A stretch of DNA of 64,000 nucleotides from Brachypterus glaber (taxonomy: Eukaryota > Arthropoda > Insecta > Coleoptera > Kateretidae), in NCBI GenBank assembly GCA_958510825.1, contig OY294046.1, positions 11,696,847 through 11,760,846 of the forward strand, read 5' to 3'. A program made the translations under genes and the position numbers. This document shows, one piece after another, positions 52,724-64,000 of this stretch. Numbering within the stretch: position 1 is the stretch's first letter; every line of letters starts with the position of its first letter. Below the pieces are notes generated by a model, which saw only the letters and a list, made by a program, of their open reading frames with translations, did no database searches and was not told the origin of the DNA.

Positions 52724-53083
52724 GGGCGGCCACATATTTTTTCTTATATTTCCCTGATATATTTCAAAAATTTCCAGTTCTTTTTGTGTATTTGGTTCAT
52801 TTTATTAGCGTTGCCCTCAAAAAACTTTTCAAAAAAGGTGGCCACACATCTTTGTCAATTTTAGCAGATATTTCAAAATTTAAAACCACCCCTTTTTTGT
52901 CAGATATTTTAAAATTTTCGAACGTTTGGATTTTTTTTAAACCACCCCCTTATTAACAATATATTGTGTCACTTATGCTTCAATTAGTTCCAGATTTTTC
53001 AAAAAAATCCTTGATTTTTATAGAAAATATAGCTTTTTCGTGATAAATCCTTCGATTTTTTCCGGAATGTTACCACCCTTTAA
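52724..53083. mobile_element. Probable inverted-repeat element with AAAGGG(C)GG tips
   Basis: AAAGGGCGGCCACATATTTT at left against GAATGTTACCACCCTTT at right, with repeated AAACCACCCC and GGTGGCCACAC inside. Arms are diverged. Confidence 0.45.
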
Positions 53084-53282
53084 TATTATAATCTTTGAAA
53101 ACTTTAGATAAATTAAGATATTTTACATTGTAAAATGTATGAAACATCAGCGGGTATATAAAAAGCGATAATCGTGTAAAAGTGTGTCGGAGGCCTTTGT
53201 AATACTTTATTTTATACTTACTAGCTATTCCATCTTAAGCATTTTTCTCAATTCTTTATTTTTACGTCTTATTTTGCCTACA

Positions 53283-53550
53283 TAGATTTAGAAATCTGTT
53301 GTACTCGGAGGTATCCGGTTTTGAAAATTTCAAAATATCGCCAAAACACATCTCAGTGCTCTTCTTAAATGACAATATCTAATAAAATACTTTTTAAATA
53401 ATTATAATTATTTTAAAAAACAGTTTATTAGCTTAAAAATGCAACCGGAACGAAATTTCTAATTTATTTAGTTTTCTATAGATGTGTTTTTTTTGGCGAC
53501 ATTTCGATTTTTTCGTAACCGGATATTTCCAACAGATACAGGTTTAAAAT
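53283..53550. mobile_element. Foldback element
   Basis: AGGTATCCGGTTTTGAAAAT and ATCGCCAAAACACATCT at left are complemented by AGATGTGTTTTTTTTGGCGA and GTAACCGGATATTTCC at right. Confidence 0.6.
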
Positions 53551-54634
53551 TCGTGCCCAAATCATACAATATCTATATGCAGGTAAAATATCACTCAAAT
53601 ATAAATAATTGAGAATTGGCCGAGATGGTTAGTTTTGGAATAGCTCTTACCCATGGGTAAGAGCAAGCCAGGGGAAATACAAGAAAACTTAAAAAGAATG
53701 TATTAAAAGTTACAAAAACCTTTATTAAGCTTTTTTATAACTTTTAAGGACTTTTTTGAGACTGTATTTCGCTTCATTTATTATTGCATCGATGGCTTAG
53801 TTTCAATAATTCGTAACTCTTAACAAATACTTGACATTTCTTAAATTTTTCAAACGAATTTCTTGCGAAAATTTTGTTGAGATTTAATTCTGCACCATTG
53901 AATATACATAAATATATTTTATAGTAAGAAACAATCAGATTTAATCTATAAAAAAATTTATCGCAAAAAATACTTTTAAAAATTGAAAAATGTCAAATGT
54001 TCATGTCAGATGCGACCTATTAGAACTTACCCATTGATTTATTTGCTTTTATAAACGTGTCATTTCATTCAATTCTTATGCATTAATTTATTTGTATATA
54101 TTGGATCGACATTATTTTTTTGTGATGTATATATTACCAAAGTTTTAAACTCGAACGATTTTTTTTTTCGAAATTATGATTTAATTGGGGAAATTTCATT
54201 TTCTACTGTATTCCCCATGAAATCATTGTAATTTTAGGATATTTTTTCATTAGCAATTATATTTAAGTTCTGTATAAAACTATGAAATATTAGATATAGG
54301 TACAAAATTAATTTAGTAATTGTAATTCACTCAATAAATATTAATGTATTAAATTATTGTTTTTTTTTATAATGTGAGGTCCCAACCTGACGGTAAAAAA
54401 AAAGATTTTTGGACACTTACAGGCCGCAGTTCTTTGCAGGCCCGTGACTGGTGGGGTGCTTGGGGGTGCTCAGCATCCCCTGGCATGATTTTGAGCACCC
54501 CCTACGAAATAAGCTCTAAGCACCCCCACAGGGGTGCTCAAGTCCAGTTGGTAAAACTGAGGGGTAAAGGGAAACTGGTCAGTAAATTGTTTACTTGGGA
54601 AAATTGGAAAGGTTGGGTATTTTTCAGGGGTAAT
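53551..54634. other. Intergenic AT-rich stretch
   Basis: No gene recognised. The part at 54430-54540 has repeated GAGCACCCC/GGGGTGCT words; the 92-codon frame there is a by-product. Confidence 0.4.
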
Positions 54635-54787
54635 GGAACGTTCAAGTATTAGGTAACGCTCGTAGGGGGGGGGTCATTTTGGAGTGTTACGCCCATGTTA
54701 ATGCTATAGGAAAATAGCGTTACAGGGGGGGGGGTTGGGGGTCCAAAATGTTCAAAATTTGAGTTACATAATACTTGGAACGTTTCC
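54635..54787. mobile_element. GGGAACGTTC MITE, diverged short form
   Basis: Left tip GGAACGTTCAAGTATTAGGT, internal GTTACGCCCATGTTAATGC, right tip TACTTGGAACGTTTCC. Confidence 0.75.
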
Positions 54788-56164
54788 TAAGGGCCTCTTT
54801 TTAGTATTTAAAATTTTATGGTCGGGGGTATAATATAGTAAAGCTTTTTTGAGTTGGAAAATTTTCAGAGGTGAAGACCTTTTTTTTAGTCAGCAAAATT
54901 TCACGGTCAAGGGTAAAGCTGTTTTTTTTTTGGTTTGGGAAATTTCAATTTTTAGTTGAGAAATATATTTCCCAATATATTGCGGGGGGCAGAGCAAATA
55001 TAGGGGCCCCCAAAAAAATATGCTTGGGAGCACCACTGAAAATATTATAAAAATTTTCAGGGAGTGCTCAGCACTAGGCAACAAATCACAACTTCTTTTT
55101 GCCCTGATCTAAAACTAAAATTTTCTAATTTGAGAAAAATTTCAGCACCTGACAATCGAGATAAGTCCAGGAAATAATGACCTTTTTTTCAAATCTTTAA
55201 AAAAAACAGGAGGAGTTTGAAAATTTTAAGGTGTATTAAAAAAATACGATGAATTCAAAAATCCATATGCAAAGGACCTGCTGTCACAGTAAGTATGCGA
55301 AAAAAAAAATAAATAAAAAGCTTAAAATTAAAGTGCAGAGTTTCCCATTTGTGGCAAAACTATCAAATTTGTATAAAAAATTTATAAGGCTTAATTTGAA
55401 GATTATAAATTTTTCTACAAAAATATATATACAAATATTTTTTATTTGGCTCTTGGTTTGTTCATAAAAATTAAATAAATGAAAAAGCAATCAAATTAAA
55501 GCACGCAGTGTAAACTTTTTTTCCGAGAGCAAAAAAAATGTATTTTCTTATCAATTTAAAGGCGCAGAATCCAAATTTGACCTTAAAAAAATCTAGCACG
55601 TCTTATTTTTTAAATGTCTGTTTTTTTTTTCTTTTCCGTATTGGTAACTGTGGATGTTGGTTCTTGGGTAAGTCGGGTTGTGCAAAAAACTTATATTTAA
55701 ATGTTTAGACGTTTCGAATTACATTTAATTCATTCTCAACATGCCCTTAAAAAAAATTTATGTGAATTTATGTTAATTTTTTTTGGTCATGCTGAAAATG
55801 AATTAAATGTTATTTTTTAAATTTTAGTACAGGCAATTATGCCAATTTAAAAATAATTTATAAAAAAAAATATTGCGCATTTTTTGTCGTTTTTTAACCT
55901 CTTCAGAGCCAGGTGTAAATATTTTAACTTCGAAGTACCAAGTTTGGGCAAAAAAATAAGTAATTATATATTTTTTATGTATTTTAAAACTTTGTTAAAC
56001 TCAAATTGTTTTCAAAACGATATTAAAAAAAAATCTTTTGCGTTATAAACTTCGCCACTTATGGAAAACTTGGTATAAAATCGCAAATTTCTCATTTCGC
56101 CACCGTTGGCGAAATGGTATTGAACAGGATAATGGTTAAACATCATGAAAATGTTACATGTTTG
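54788..56164. other. Intergenic non-coding stretch
   Basis: AT-rich with scattered G-rich words; nothing recognised. Confidence 0.4.
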
Positions 56165-56411
56165 TTTAACCTCGTACTATTCTACTTAATTAAAAATCCC
56201 CTAAGTCCAGGACTTGTGTGGGCTAGTAGTAGAGGGAACCATCGGCTTATACTGACTTGCGAACCAGTTTATAGGGAGGGTCCGTTTCACTTATCGCCTT
56301 CGCCAAATTTCAATTATTAATTAACTGAAAAATGCAAATCGGCGCCAGTGAGGATCGAACTTATGCTAGTAGGCTTCCTATGTACACGCGCTAGCCACTA
56401 CGTATGCCTCT
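56165..56411 (-). mobile_element. tRNA-derived SINE, copy 2
   Basis: Body about 85-90% like 44147-44403 by eye. Its tRNA-like head differs: TAGTGGCTAGCGCG and AAGTTCGATCCTCACT then GGCGCC. The head region therefore diverged more than the body. Confidence 0.8.
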
Positions 56412-59360
56412 CATAACTTCATTACATAAGTACCTATTACGTAACGTATTTTTAGTTTATTTTTGACCCCCTGTGATGATTTTTGACGTTTTTTAGCATG
56501 AGTACGTGGCGCTAAGCTTGTCCCCTTATCAACCCCCTCCCTACCCTCCACCCCTACTTAGTTGGGTCACAGGATCCATCTTTTTGACTAGTATCCCTAT
56601 TTATTCTACTTACGAATTTAAATTTTCTATAATCTAAGGTGAGTATTTTTTAACTTACATTGTGTCGCCGAATCCAAATTTGTCCTCAGAATATATTTAT
56701 TTCCCATGATTTTAGAACAAAACAGGGCTAAAATAATGAGTTTTTACTACTTTTGTCTCATTTTTCTCAGAAACCTGGGGTAATAGAAATATCCTGATAT
56801 GCCTGATGGCGACCCAAAATTAGTTAAAAAACACATGACTCCAATCAGGGCAAAAAACTGTGTTGCCTAGTGTAATTATTACTACACTCACTGTAGTAAT
56901 AATTATTACTAGAGTCACTTAAGTATTTATTTAACAAATCTGACAGATATCTGTAAATATAAAAAATACATCAAACTTTGCCCCGTCAAAATTTAGTGAA
57001 TAATGGATTTTGATAAAAAATAGCATCAGGGATTTTAGGGGATGCTGAAACTGATTCCATTATGTAAAACGAAAAGAGGTTCCGAAATCAGCGCATCAAA
57101 TATAACCAGAATCAACCAAAAGGCGAATAAGAAAGTCTATTTTTGTAGAGCAGTGTGATTTGTCAAACACGAGTCAAATATTTTTTTAACACTAACGCAT
57201 TTTGGTTCAAAAAATAAAATAAAAAAAATATTGATTTTTCGAGTACGGGCCTGGGCCCTGATTATAATAGCCTACGGATTGTGCTGAAAATGAAAAAAAA
57301 AACTCATTTTCACCTATAAAAAATATTACAAACGGAGGGCTGGGAATACAAACACAAATCACATTTGTTTTGATCAATAACTCAACTGAGTTATTGATTC
57401 AGCTTGACAAGCTTTGTACTATAGTATATTCAACTTCAAAATGCAGTAAGTGTAAACAAACGCACGTGACAACAACTGATTTAGTGACAGGGTAGGACTC
57501 AAAACTAAATATTTCTATATAACGGTCCATTGCAATGCATTGCACGCATCTTCGCAAGTACTCACGTACTGACCTGTTTAATTTTCTACACCCCTACTCT
57601 CGCAACATTCGAGTGTTCTAACCAATGAAACCACGCGCCAGCTACCGCGTGCGCGATTTTTTTATTTACTTCTACTGCATATTGAAGTTGAATATACTAT
57701 AGCTATCGAACGAGAAATCACGTATAATACAGAGAAACCAATTTGTGGATTTATGAAAAACATTTTTAGGTTGTTTTCTGAACTGTTTGTATTCTTAGCC
57801 CACCAAATAAACTGATCGAAAAAAGTTAAGGATATTGTGGTTTCTCTGAGAAAACATAATCGAAAAAACAAAAAATGGCCCGCCGCTGACTCATTATGGT
57901 AGAGCAGTAATTGATCGTCAACCACATGTTCATGACGTAAGGAAACTAGCAAGTTCTTCCGGATTTATGGGATATCTTGGACCAAAACCAGTGTAATCGC
58001 TTAGTTTTAAGTATGCCTCAGTGAGTTAAAGCGGTTACAGAGGTAGAATTCATCGCTATTAAATAATTTTTAGTTTTTAAAAATAATTTCTCTTTAAGGA
58101 AAACATATTGTAAATCCCGAATATAAATATTTTTGAATTGATTATTTATTTGTTTTTTAGAAATGGTTAGAGTATATGCACACTTTATGATTTTTTTCCT
58201 AAACTATTTTTTTCCCCAGAGAAAGCACCATTCTTAACAATATAATTAACTTTTTTCGATCAGTTTAGTACAAACATGAAACCTGAAATAAAATACGGGT
58301 TGAAGAAAACATTATAAAATTATAATAATTTATTAAGTATACGTAATATATAACACATTTATCTACCTATTTTAATTAGAAGGTAGGCAGTACGGAAAGT
58401 GATAGAAGCCAAAAAAAAAAATAGGAAGAAACAAAATTATATTAGGGTGAGCACCAAACAAGAATTTGAAAATTTAAATTCCAACAATCGCGTTGGCTTA
58501 AAACACGCATCATATTTTATCAAGTAACCATTGGAAAACACGCTGACTTTTAACTTACACTACCATAACACGTGAAAGGAAGTTTTGTGTTAGTGATGTT
58601 TTAACTTTTTATGCAAATGTAAGTCTATCAGTCGGTCGATCTGTCTGGAAAAGCTGTGACTAAGAACGCTTTGAGCTTGGATTAGGTACTTTTCCTAAGT
58701 TCTCGCCTGCTATTGTTCTTCTTTGGGAATGATAATACGGTACACCAGTTTTGTTTTCCAAAGTGTACTATAATAGAATCTAAATCGACATTTTAAGCTA
58801 CCATATCATGTCTTGTATACAAATGAAAATATCTTAACTTATTATGAAGGGTAGAACAACCCCAAAAAGTATATTATATGTAAGTTACATAATGTAACAG
58901 ATTAGAAAGAATTTATGATTAATAGAAATATAAATAATTATTTTATTCTTTTACTTACACTTCAATACTTTTACAATATTCAGAGCAAAATACATCATTT
59001 ACAATAAGTTAATATGACCACTCTGGCAAAATAAGGATAATTTTTGTTACAGTCTATAACATTATAATAACAATATAGCGTTACAATTTTAATTAAAACA
59101 AATAATAAAAAGTTTAAAGTTCCAAAAAAAAAAATGGAAAATTATTCCTAAATGTATCATACAACTTCAATTGATTTTAAGCGTAGCTTTAGCCACTGGC
59201 TAATAGCCACGCCTTTGCACAAAGTACCAAAGCTATGTTTTGAGTACAGGGTGATTAAAATTTGAGTACTTACCGGTAACGGCAAGAGATATTTTATTTT
59301 TTTTGTTCCTACTTTCTACTTATTCTTGTAATGGTGATAAAGTTTTCTTTAAAAACATAC
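56412..59360. other. Intergenic stretch without recognised gene
   Basis: AT-rich. The 96-codon minus-strand frame at 57662-57952 has no recognisable domain. A word block at 58625-58690 (TCGGTCGATCTGTCTGG) matches the sequence leading into the 12.3-kb tandem repeats. Confidence 0.4.
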
Positions 59361-59600
59361 CCTGGTGGAAAATAATGTTAGAACGACTTGACCTAACTTT
59401 AGATGAATATGGTTTAAATTTTATATGTCTAACGTTAGGGTCTAACGTAAGAATAACCGTTATTTAACGTTAGAGGTTTTGCCAAACGTTATTCTAACGT
59501 TAAGCAATTAACGTTAGGAATTCTACGTTAAAAACCGAGACATTAATACATTAAATACGCGTTAGAAAAAACTTTTATATAACGTTAAATGTCTACTAGG
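59361..59600. mobile_element. CCCTGGTGGAAA element, GTTAGA/AACGTT-rich
   Basis: CCCTGGTGGAAAATAATGTT at left, TCTACTAGGG at right, many AACGTTA words between. Related to 35785-36527. Confidence 0.5.
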
Positions 59601-59619
59601 GTAGTCTAACGATACCAGC

Positions 59620-59728
59620 TTAACACGTTGCCTACCACGAGAGTCACCGGCGACTCAATATTTTTTCCATATTAGATTTTATAAAGGTTAGAAAGAGAAA
59701 ATTACGGGTGATAGCCAACGTGTTAAAT
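59620..59728. mobile_element. Short TTAACACGTTG inverted-repeat element
   Basis: TTAACACGTTGCCTACCAC at left and GTGATAGCCAACGTGTTAA at right, 109 bp, with TTAA at both extremes. Confidence 0.6.
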
Positions 59729-60837
59729 TATTATTCCAGAAACAGTAGCATAAAAGTTAAATTAAGGCAAAAATACTTAAAAGTGGAACACTCAAATTGT
59801 CAGATACGATCTTGTTGCTTAGGACGGCAGTATATTTGTCATTAAATAGCAAATTTTGCTAAAGAGGAATTGAAAAATAACAAATTAAAAATACATAAAT
59901 TGATTATAATTTTAAAGATAATTTAATAATTCAGGAAAAAAATTATTTAAAAAAATTATTTATTTAAAAAAATTATTCATGAATACAGATAAATATTTAT
60001 TTGTTAATTTTTATTGCGCATTTTTTATATGAAAGGTCATGTGGCATTTTAAAATGATTAAAATAATAAATGTAAAATTGTCAGGAATAAGTTAAAAAAG
60101 CTCAAACGTTGTTTACGGATTAGTTCAAAGTTTCTTCCTAGAGCAAATTGAGAAGATTTTTAAGAAGCCCCGTATTTTTTGCAGGCCCTGCAAAGCTCAT
60201 ATGGCGTATTTTTGCCCACTTTAAGACATCTTTAGATAATCTATTTTTAAGTTTTTAAGTTAATGACCATTTTTGTTTTGGTCATCCCGAGACCCCCAGG
60301 AGCGCAAACTTACCAAAGCCTTAAGGGTGTAAAATTTTGGTCTTGCCTCACCTAAAAAAATCACGGTTTTCATGACACAAGACAAGAAACATCCAAAACA
60401 TGAACATTTGTTTATTGTGTTTTTCGAAATAGGTGTATACCATACAAACAATGAGATAGCAAATAAAGAAATAAATATTATTATTATTATACTGCAATAT
60501 AAATACTGGAGACATCGACGTCACCTAATATTTCTCGTGTTATCTCGCATTGGTGCCCTTATCTTTACCACACAGAAGACACAGCATGTGAAGTAGATAT
60601 CTCTAGTATATGTGCCGACTATAGTTAAAGAAACAGTGGCGAACTGGCAATAAGAAAGGTCGGCAAAAGCCGAAAGGGCGCCATGTCCGCCACTACTAAA
60701 CGGGCCAGTTATTCCGTTATTCCGTTTTGCCTATTTCGGATCCTATATTTTTCCATTTTCCTTGAATTTTGAAACGTTTTGGAAGCGCCTTTTGTATTTT
60801 TGGCCTTAAGAAGCCAGTTCGCGCCCGTAAGGCGCCA

Positions 60838-60925
60838 TCCACAGACTCTATGCGAGCCTGCGCACAAGACACATGGCACATCAAGCCAATCACGGCACCG
60901 TATGTTATGTATTTATGCTAGCTAT
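60838..60925. mobile_element. MITE, hairpin family, decayed copy
   Basis: CGAGCCTGCGCACAAGACAC then ATCAAGCCAATCACGGCACC; the left hairpin arm is lost. Confidence 0.55.
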
Positions 60926-61000
60926 GCACAAAACTTTTAAGAAATAACATTTTTCTGACCTGAACCATCATCAAAATTTTCAATGTATTAATAATTATTA

Positions 61001-61390
61001 TAATATGTATTAAAATAACCCTTATTTTGTTAAAGTGTTTTTGAAAGTTCTTTTTACATAACTCTAATACAAATACGAACATTTTTCTGCACTGAACCTT
61101 TACAAAATTTTCAATGTATACAGCTCGTTTCAGATTATACTAGACAGAGGAAACAAAGATAGAAAGGTTAGATCAAGGCTGACGTGACTGTAGTGGGGAG
61201 ACGGTCCGTCCGATGCGCTGTGTTTTATTAAAAAAAACCTTGATCTTTGTTTCATACGAATTGTATAATTTCAAAAGGGCTGTATAATAATATGTATTAA
61301 AATAACCCTTATTTTGACAGAAGTGTTTATGAAAGTTTTTTTTTTTGACATAATTCTAATACAACCCATATTTCAATATTAATGATAAAT
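61001..61390 (+). repeat. Direct repeat of ~85 bases
   Basis: AATATGTATTAAAATAACCC through TAATACAA at about 61001-61073 and again at 61288-61365, separated by unique sequence. Confidence 0.55.
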
Positions 61391-61736
61391 ACGATCTAGA
61401 TACCCTAAAAAAACTCAGTATTTAAACACAGGATTCTTGGTATTTTTTTGCAAATGTTGCAGTTACTTATAAATGCTTGCATCTACAGCCTTCAAATTTA
61501 AAAGTCTCAAGTTTGAATCGTTTAAAAGTTTAGCAATGTTTGGACGGCCGAGGTGGCGACATATAGTGATAATGACTACCAAATTTCACGACTCTAGAAA
61601 CAATCATTCCAAAATTATAGCAATAAGTGCAAAAAAAATACTGATTTTTTTTCTAGGGTAGTTAAAATTGCAAATGGGCGTTGCATAATTTAGAAGCATC
61701 GAGAGATATATTTAAATAGTTGTTACACGTACCAGC

Positions 61737-61862
61737 CTAGTCAATGAAGCTCTGTTCGACACATGCCTTCACTCTCTTCTCATACTCTCTCCTGTTTTCT
61801 TTGTATAGCTGGGCTGCCATCGAGTTGGCCGGCGAGTTGGGATTGGGATCGCTCAACAAAGA
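61737..61862 (-). CDS. Ubc6: Rad6/UBE2A-type ubiquitin-conjugating enzyme E2, last coding exon
   Basis: On the minus strand, after TTTTTTCAG, 126 nt code [20 protein letters not shown], then [21 protein letters not shown] and TAG. This is the C-terminal helix region of Rad6 family E2s, and [10 protein letters not shown] matches the insect/Drosophila Ubc6 ending. Rad6 loads ubiquitin for Rad18 (PCNA monoubiquitination in damage tolerance), Bre1 (histone H2B) and N-end-rule E3s, in nucleus and cytosol. The full protein is about 150 residues; the first ~110, with the catalytic cysteine, are not in the window and must lie beyond 64000 on this strand. The gene converges on the RUSC-like gene. The junction phase (0, before SLLSDP) fits the family. 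Confidence 0.93.
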   Translation of the reverse strand, partial: SLLSDPNPNSPANSMAAQLYKENRREYEKRVKACVEQSFID

Positions 61863-61890
61863 CTGAAAAAATAATGGAAATTATTATTTT

Positions 61891-62145
61891 ATCCAATACA
61901 TACAGATAATGACAATTACCAGCTTTATTTTAAATAGATAAACTCAATAATGACCCCCGTGTGGCTTTTACTTTATTGAGTGGATAATTATTTATTTTAC
62001 ACACTCAACTGTCACTTGTCAAATTATTTTCTTGTAAATGTTATTAAAATTTTTAATAAAATGAATTGCTAAACTATTTATTGGATAAAACCTTGTATGG
62101 CACTCATGGGTAAACCGATATTGCCCTCTCGAAAATTAAACTGCT
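61891..62145 (-). mobile_element. Hairpin-ended repeat, copy 3, truncated, next to the Ubc6 exon
   Basis: Same as 50661-50996 up to AATTAAACTGCTTGG, where the hairpin is cut. Its ATGTATTGGATAAA end lies 28 bases upstream (in the Ubc6 sense) of the splice acceptor. Confidence 0.7.
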
Positions 62146-62382
62146 TGGTTGGATTACATATGTTCACGGCTTGCTTTACTCTTCGCAGCTCGTTTAGTAT
62201 TTTTTTTTTAATAATAAACGAAGCGCTCGGTAGATTTTTTAAATTTTCGCTGAAAATCATATCAATGAACGGTACTATCGAATGGTAAAGGAATTTTGAG
62301 GGTTTCAAAAAAAAAAACAAAAAATATCCCCAAAAAAGCATCGTGCAGTGTGATTAGTAATAAATTAATACGAATTAAAATA

Positions 62383-62597
62383 CAGTGGGTTAGGCTAATT
62401 GTGACACCCAGGGTAATTGTGACATGTCCTGTTATAATTCTTCTAAACTAGTTTATATCCAAACCAACCCTGGCATTAGGTTTTTGACAGTATTAAATAT
62501 TTCGCGTAAAATTTCGATTTGATTTAAACTTGTTTAGAAGAATTATAACAGGACATGTCACAATTACCCTGGGTGTCACATTTAGCCTAACCCACTG
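62383..62597. mobile_element. TA-flanked foldback MITE with ~75-bp nearly perfect arms
   Basis: CAGTGGGTTAGGCTAATTGT and its near complement ACATTTAGCCTAACCCACTG; the arms continue through GACACCCAGGGTAATTGTGA to TTATAATTCTTCTAAAC. TA on both sides. Lies in a Ubc6 intron. Confidence 0.85.
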
Positions 62598-62649
62598 TAC
62601 GTATTATAATAATACGAATCACCGTATTATAATAATAGGGTATCATCGA

Positions 62650-63043
62650 GGGGTTTATTTATTGAACAATCCTTGTACCCCAGCCAACAATCTTCTAGAA
62701 TCTTCGAAAATTCCTAACAATATTTCACAATCTTTGACAATCTTCTAGTATTATCTACAATCTTCCACATTCATCTAAAATCTTCCCACAATCTTTGAAT
62801 TTTTTTGAAAAATTATTCTATATTTGCCGTCAGGGGTAAAGCCTTTTTGTCTTTTTAGAGGTGAGGACCTTTTTTTTAGAGGTGATGATGACCTATTTTT
62901 TTTAGTCGTCAAAATTTTTCCACCATGATCTTTTTTTTAGTAATTAAAATTTTGCACAATCTTCCACAATCTTTTTGACATATCTTCCACAGCCCACTTA
63001 TTCTCACAATCCTTGTACACATTTTTTTCAATAAATAAACCCC
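62650..63043. mobile_element. Foldback element with CAATCTTC tandem repeats, copy 2
   Basis: GAGGGGTTTATTTATTG at left, TTCAATAAATAAACCCC at right, interior AATCTTC(C/T)ACAATC units interrupted by an unrelated segment near 62815-62940. Confidence 0.65.
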
Positions 63044-63139
63044 GGGGGTTATAATAATTATACATTTTGATCTTAAGCTTCTAGAACACAGTAGTTGTGA
63101 GTGAGTCAAATTTACTTACTAAGAGATGCTTACTCATTA

Positions 63140-63560
63140 ACAGAGCCCGGGGAGTTACAAGCTATTAGTCATCATTTGTTTAGTTTATTCAGAGATAGTT
63201 GTAGTCTCTGGTTTATTGTTTATAGTCCTTGATGGGACCTCAATTGAGGTATTTTAACCATGTGACTTTAATTTACAATAAATAATATACATAAATATAA
63301 AAATTATGCTTTTTACACTTAAAATTATAAACAAATCTTCAAAGAAATTTTGCAGTTTTCATTTTCTGCATAACTCAAATTTTAGTAATTTCTTCTGGAG
63401 TTTTTTGTCATCTTTTTTTGGCTTTTATCATAGATACACTGGCGTTGCGTTGTTTGCGAGTGGGAGAGAGGCGGCTTGCGGTCTAATGAATTGATACTAT
63501 GCTCATGAACGAAAGAACAGCTCGCTTATCCCCGAGGTATGCTCGGTCATGTTCTCAGCT
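63140..63560 (+). repeat. Dispersed repeat with GATACACTGGCGTTGCGT, copy 2
   Basis: Diverged partner of 41615-41850: AACAGAGCCCGGGGAGTTAC, ATCATAGATACACTGGCGTT, GCTCGCTTATCCCCGAGGTA. Confidence 0.5.
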
Positions 63561-63957
63561 GATCAGAATTAATGTTTTAGAAATGTTATAATAATACTAA
63601 ACTGCATTTTTTGACATTATAAAAAATATTCTGTCACATCCGGTTTTGCCGGAAATGACCTCAACTTTTGATTTTTAAATGTACACCCTGTATATTTATT
63701 ACATATTTTGATTGAAAATGATTTTACTAGTTTTAAAGAGTTCCGAGAAGAGTTCCAAATTGGTTAATAATTAAATAAAACGTTGTTTCATATTTTTCCT
63801 AAGAAAATTATAAAGTCAAGAATAATTTTGCATATTTCAAAGCTGACTAGATTTAAAATTAAAATTAAATTAAAAAATGACATATTCTGTCAAAAATTGA
63901 CAAATTATATATGGTTGTACTCAGAACTCAATTTTGAATTAAAATACGTAAAAATAT

Positions 63958-64000
63958 ACAGGGTGTTTCATTTAGATAAAATAATACACTTTTAGTCATT
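63958..64000 (+). mobile_element. Left end of a further CAGGGTG element, cut by the window edge
   Basis: TA then CAGGGTGTTTCATTTAGATA, a tip of the same general type as 3901, 29936 and 48162. Confidence 0.45.

Noticed and set aside
57662..57952. 96-codon minus-strand open frame in the intergenic region
   Set aside because: No recognisable domain, splice context or conserved motif; AT-rich chance frame is likely.
62000..64000. Further Ubc6 exons (E2 core with catalytic cysteine)
   Set aside because: I looked on the minus strand for the HPN and ILQNRWSP regions and did not find them; the interval is repeats, so these exons must lie beyond the edge.

Overview
This looks like a window of AT-rich, intron-rich insect nuclear DNA. 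Evidence: GT-AG introns, an exon coding the insect-type C-terminus of the Rad6/UBE2A ubiquitin-conjugating enzyme, an insect-style RUN+SH3 protein spread over 26 kb, and a dense load of MITEs, foldback elements and SINEs. Order is not certain; a beetle is a guess from genome style only. No bacterial, organellar or rRNA sequence was seen.

Layout. 1-20.2 kb: no host gene recognised. It holds a decayed non-LTR retrotransposon (1-1.2 kb) followed by many short inverted-repeat elements. 20.25-46.31 kb, plus strand: one gene of nine coding exons. The exon phases join without a break into a 1,537-residue protein with a conserved N-terminus, a long serine-rich middle, a RUN domain and a C-terminal SH3 domain, which is the RUSC1/RUSC2 (NESCA/iporin) architecture. 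Its first visible coding exon starts at a splice acceptor, so a 5' exon lies upstream. 46.3-61.7 kb: intergenic, almost all repeats. 61.74-61.86 kb, minus strand: the last coding exon of the Rad6 orthologue (Ubc6), whose other exons lie beyond the right edge. The two genes therefore converge tail to tail.

The two genes are not expected to act together. The RUSC-like protein should be a trafficking or signalling adaptor. Ubc6 is a DNA-repair and chromatin E2 enzyme.

The most interesting non-genic signals are as follows. (1) A 45-nt minus-strand sequence at 49364-49408 meets the hammerhead ribozyme consensus, with all three stems paired; it sits in a foldback element rich in CCCGAAAC. A second hammerhead-like family occurs in two gene introns. 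(2) A hAT-like element with a perfect 8-bp target duplication is nested inside a TA-flanked inverted-repeat element. (3) Several repeat families with different tips share one internal sequence block. (4) One repeat family places the same end just upstream of splice acceptors in both genes.
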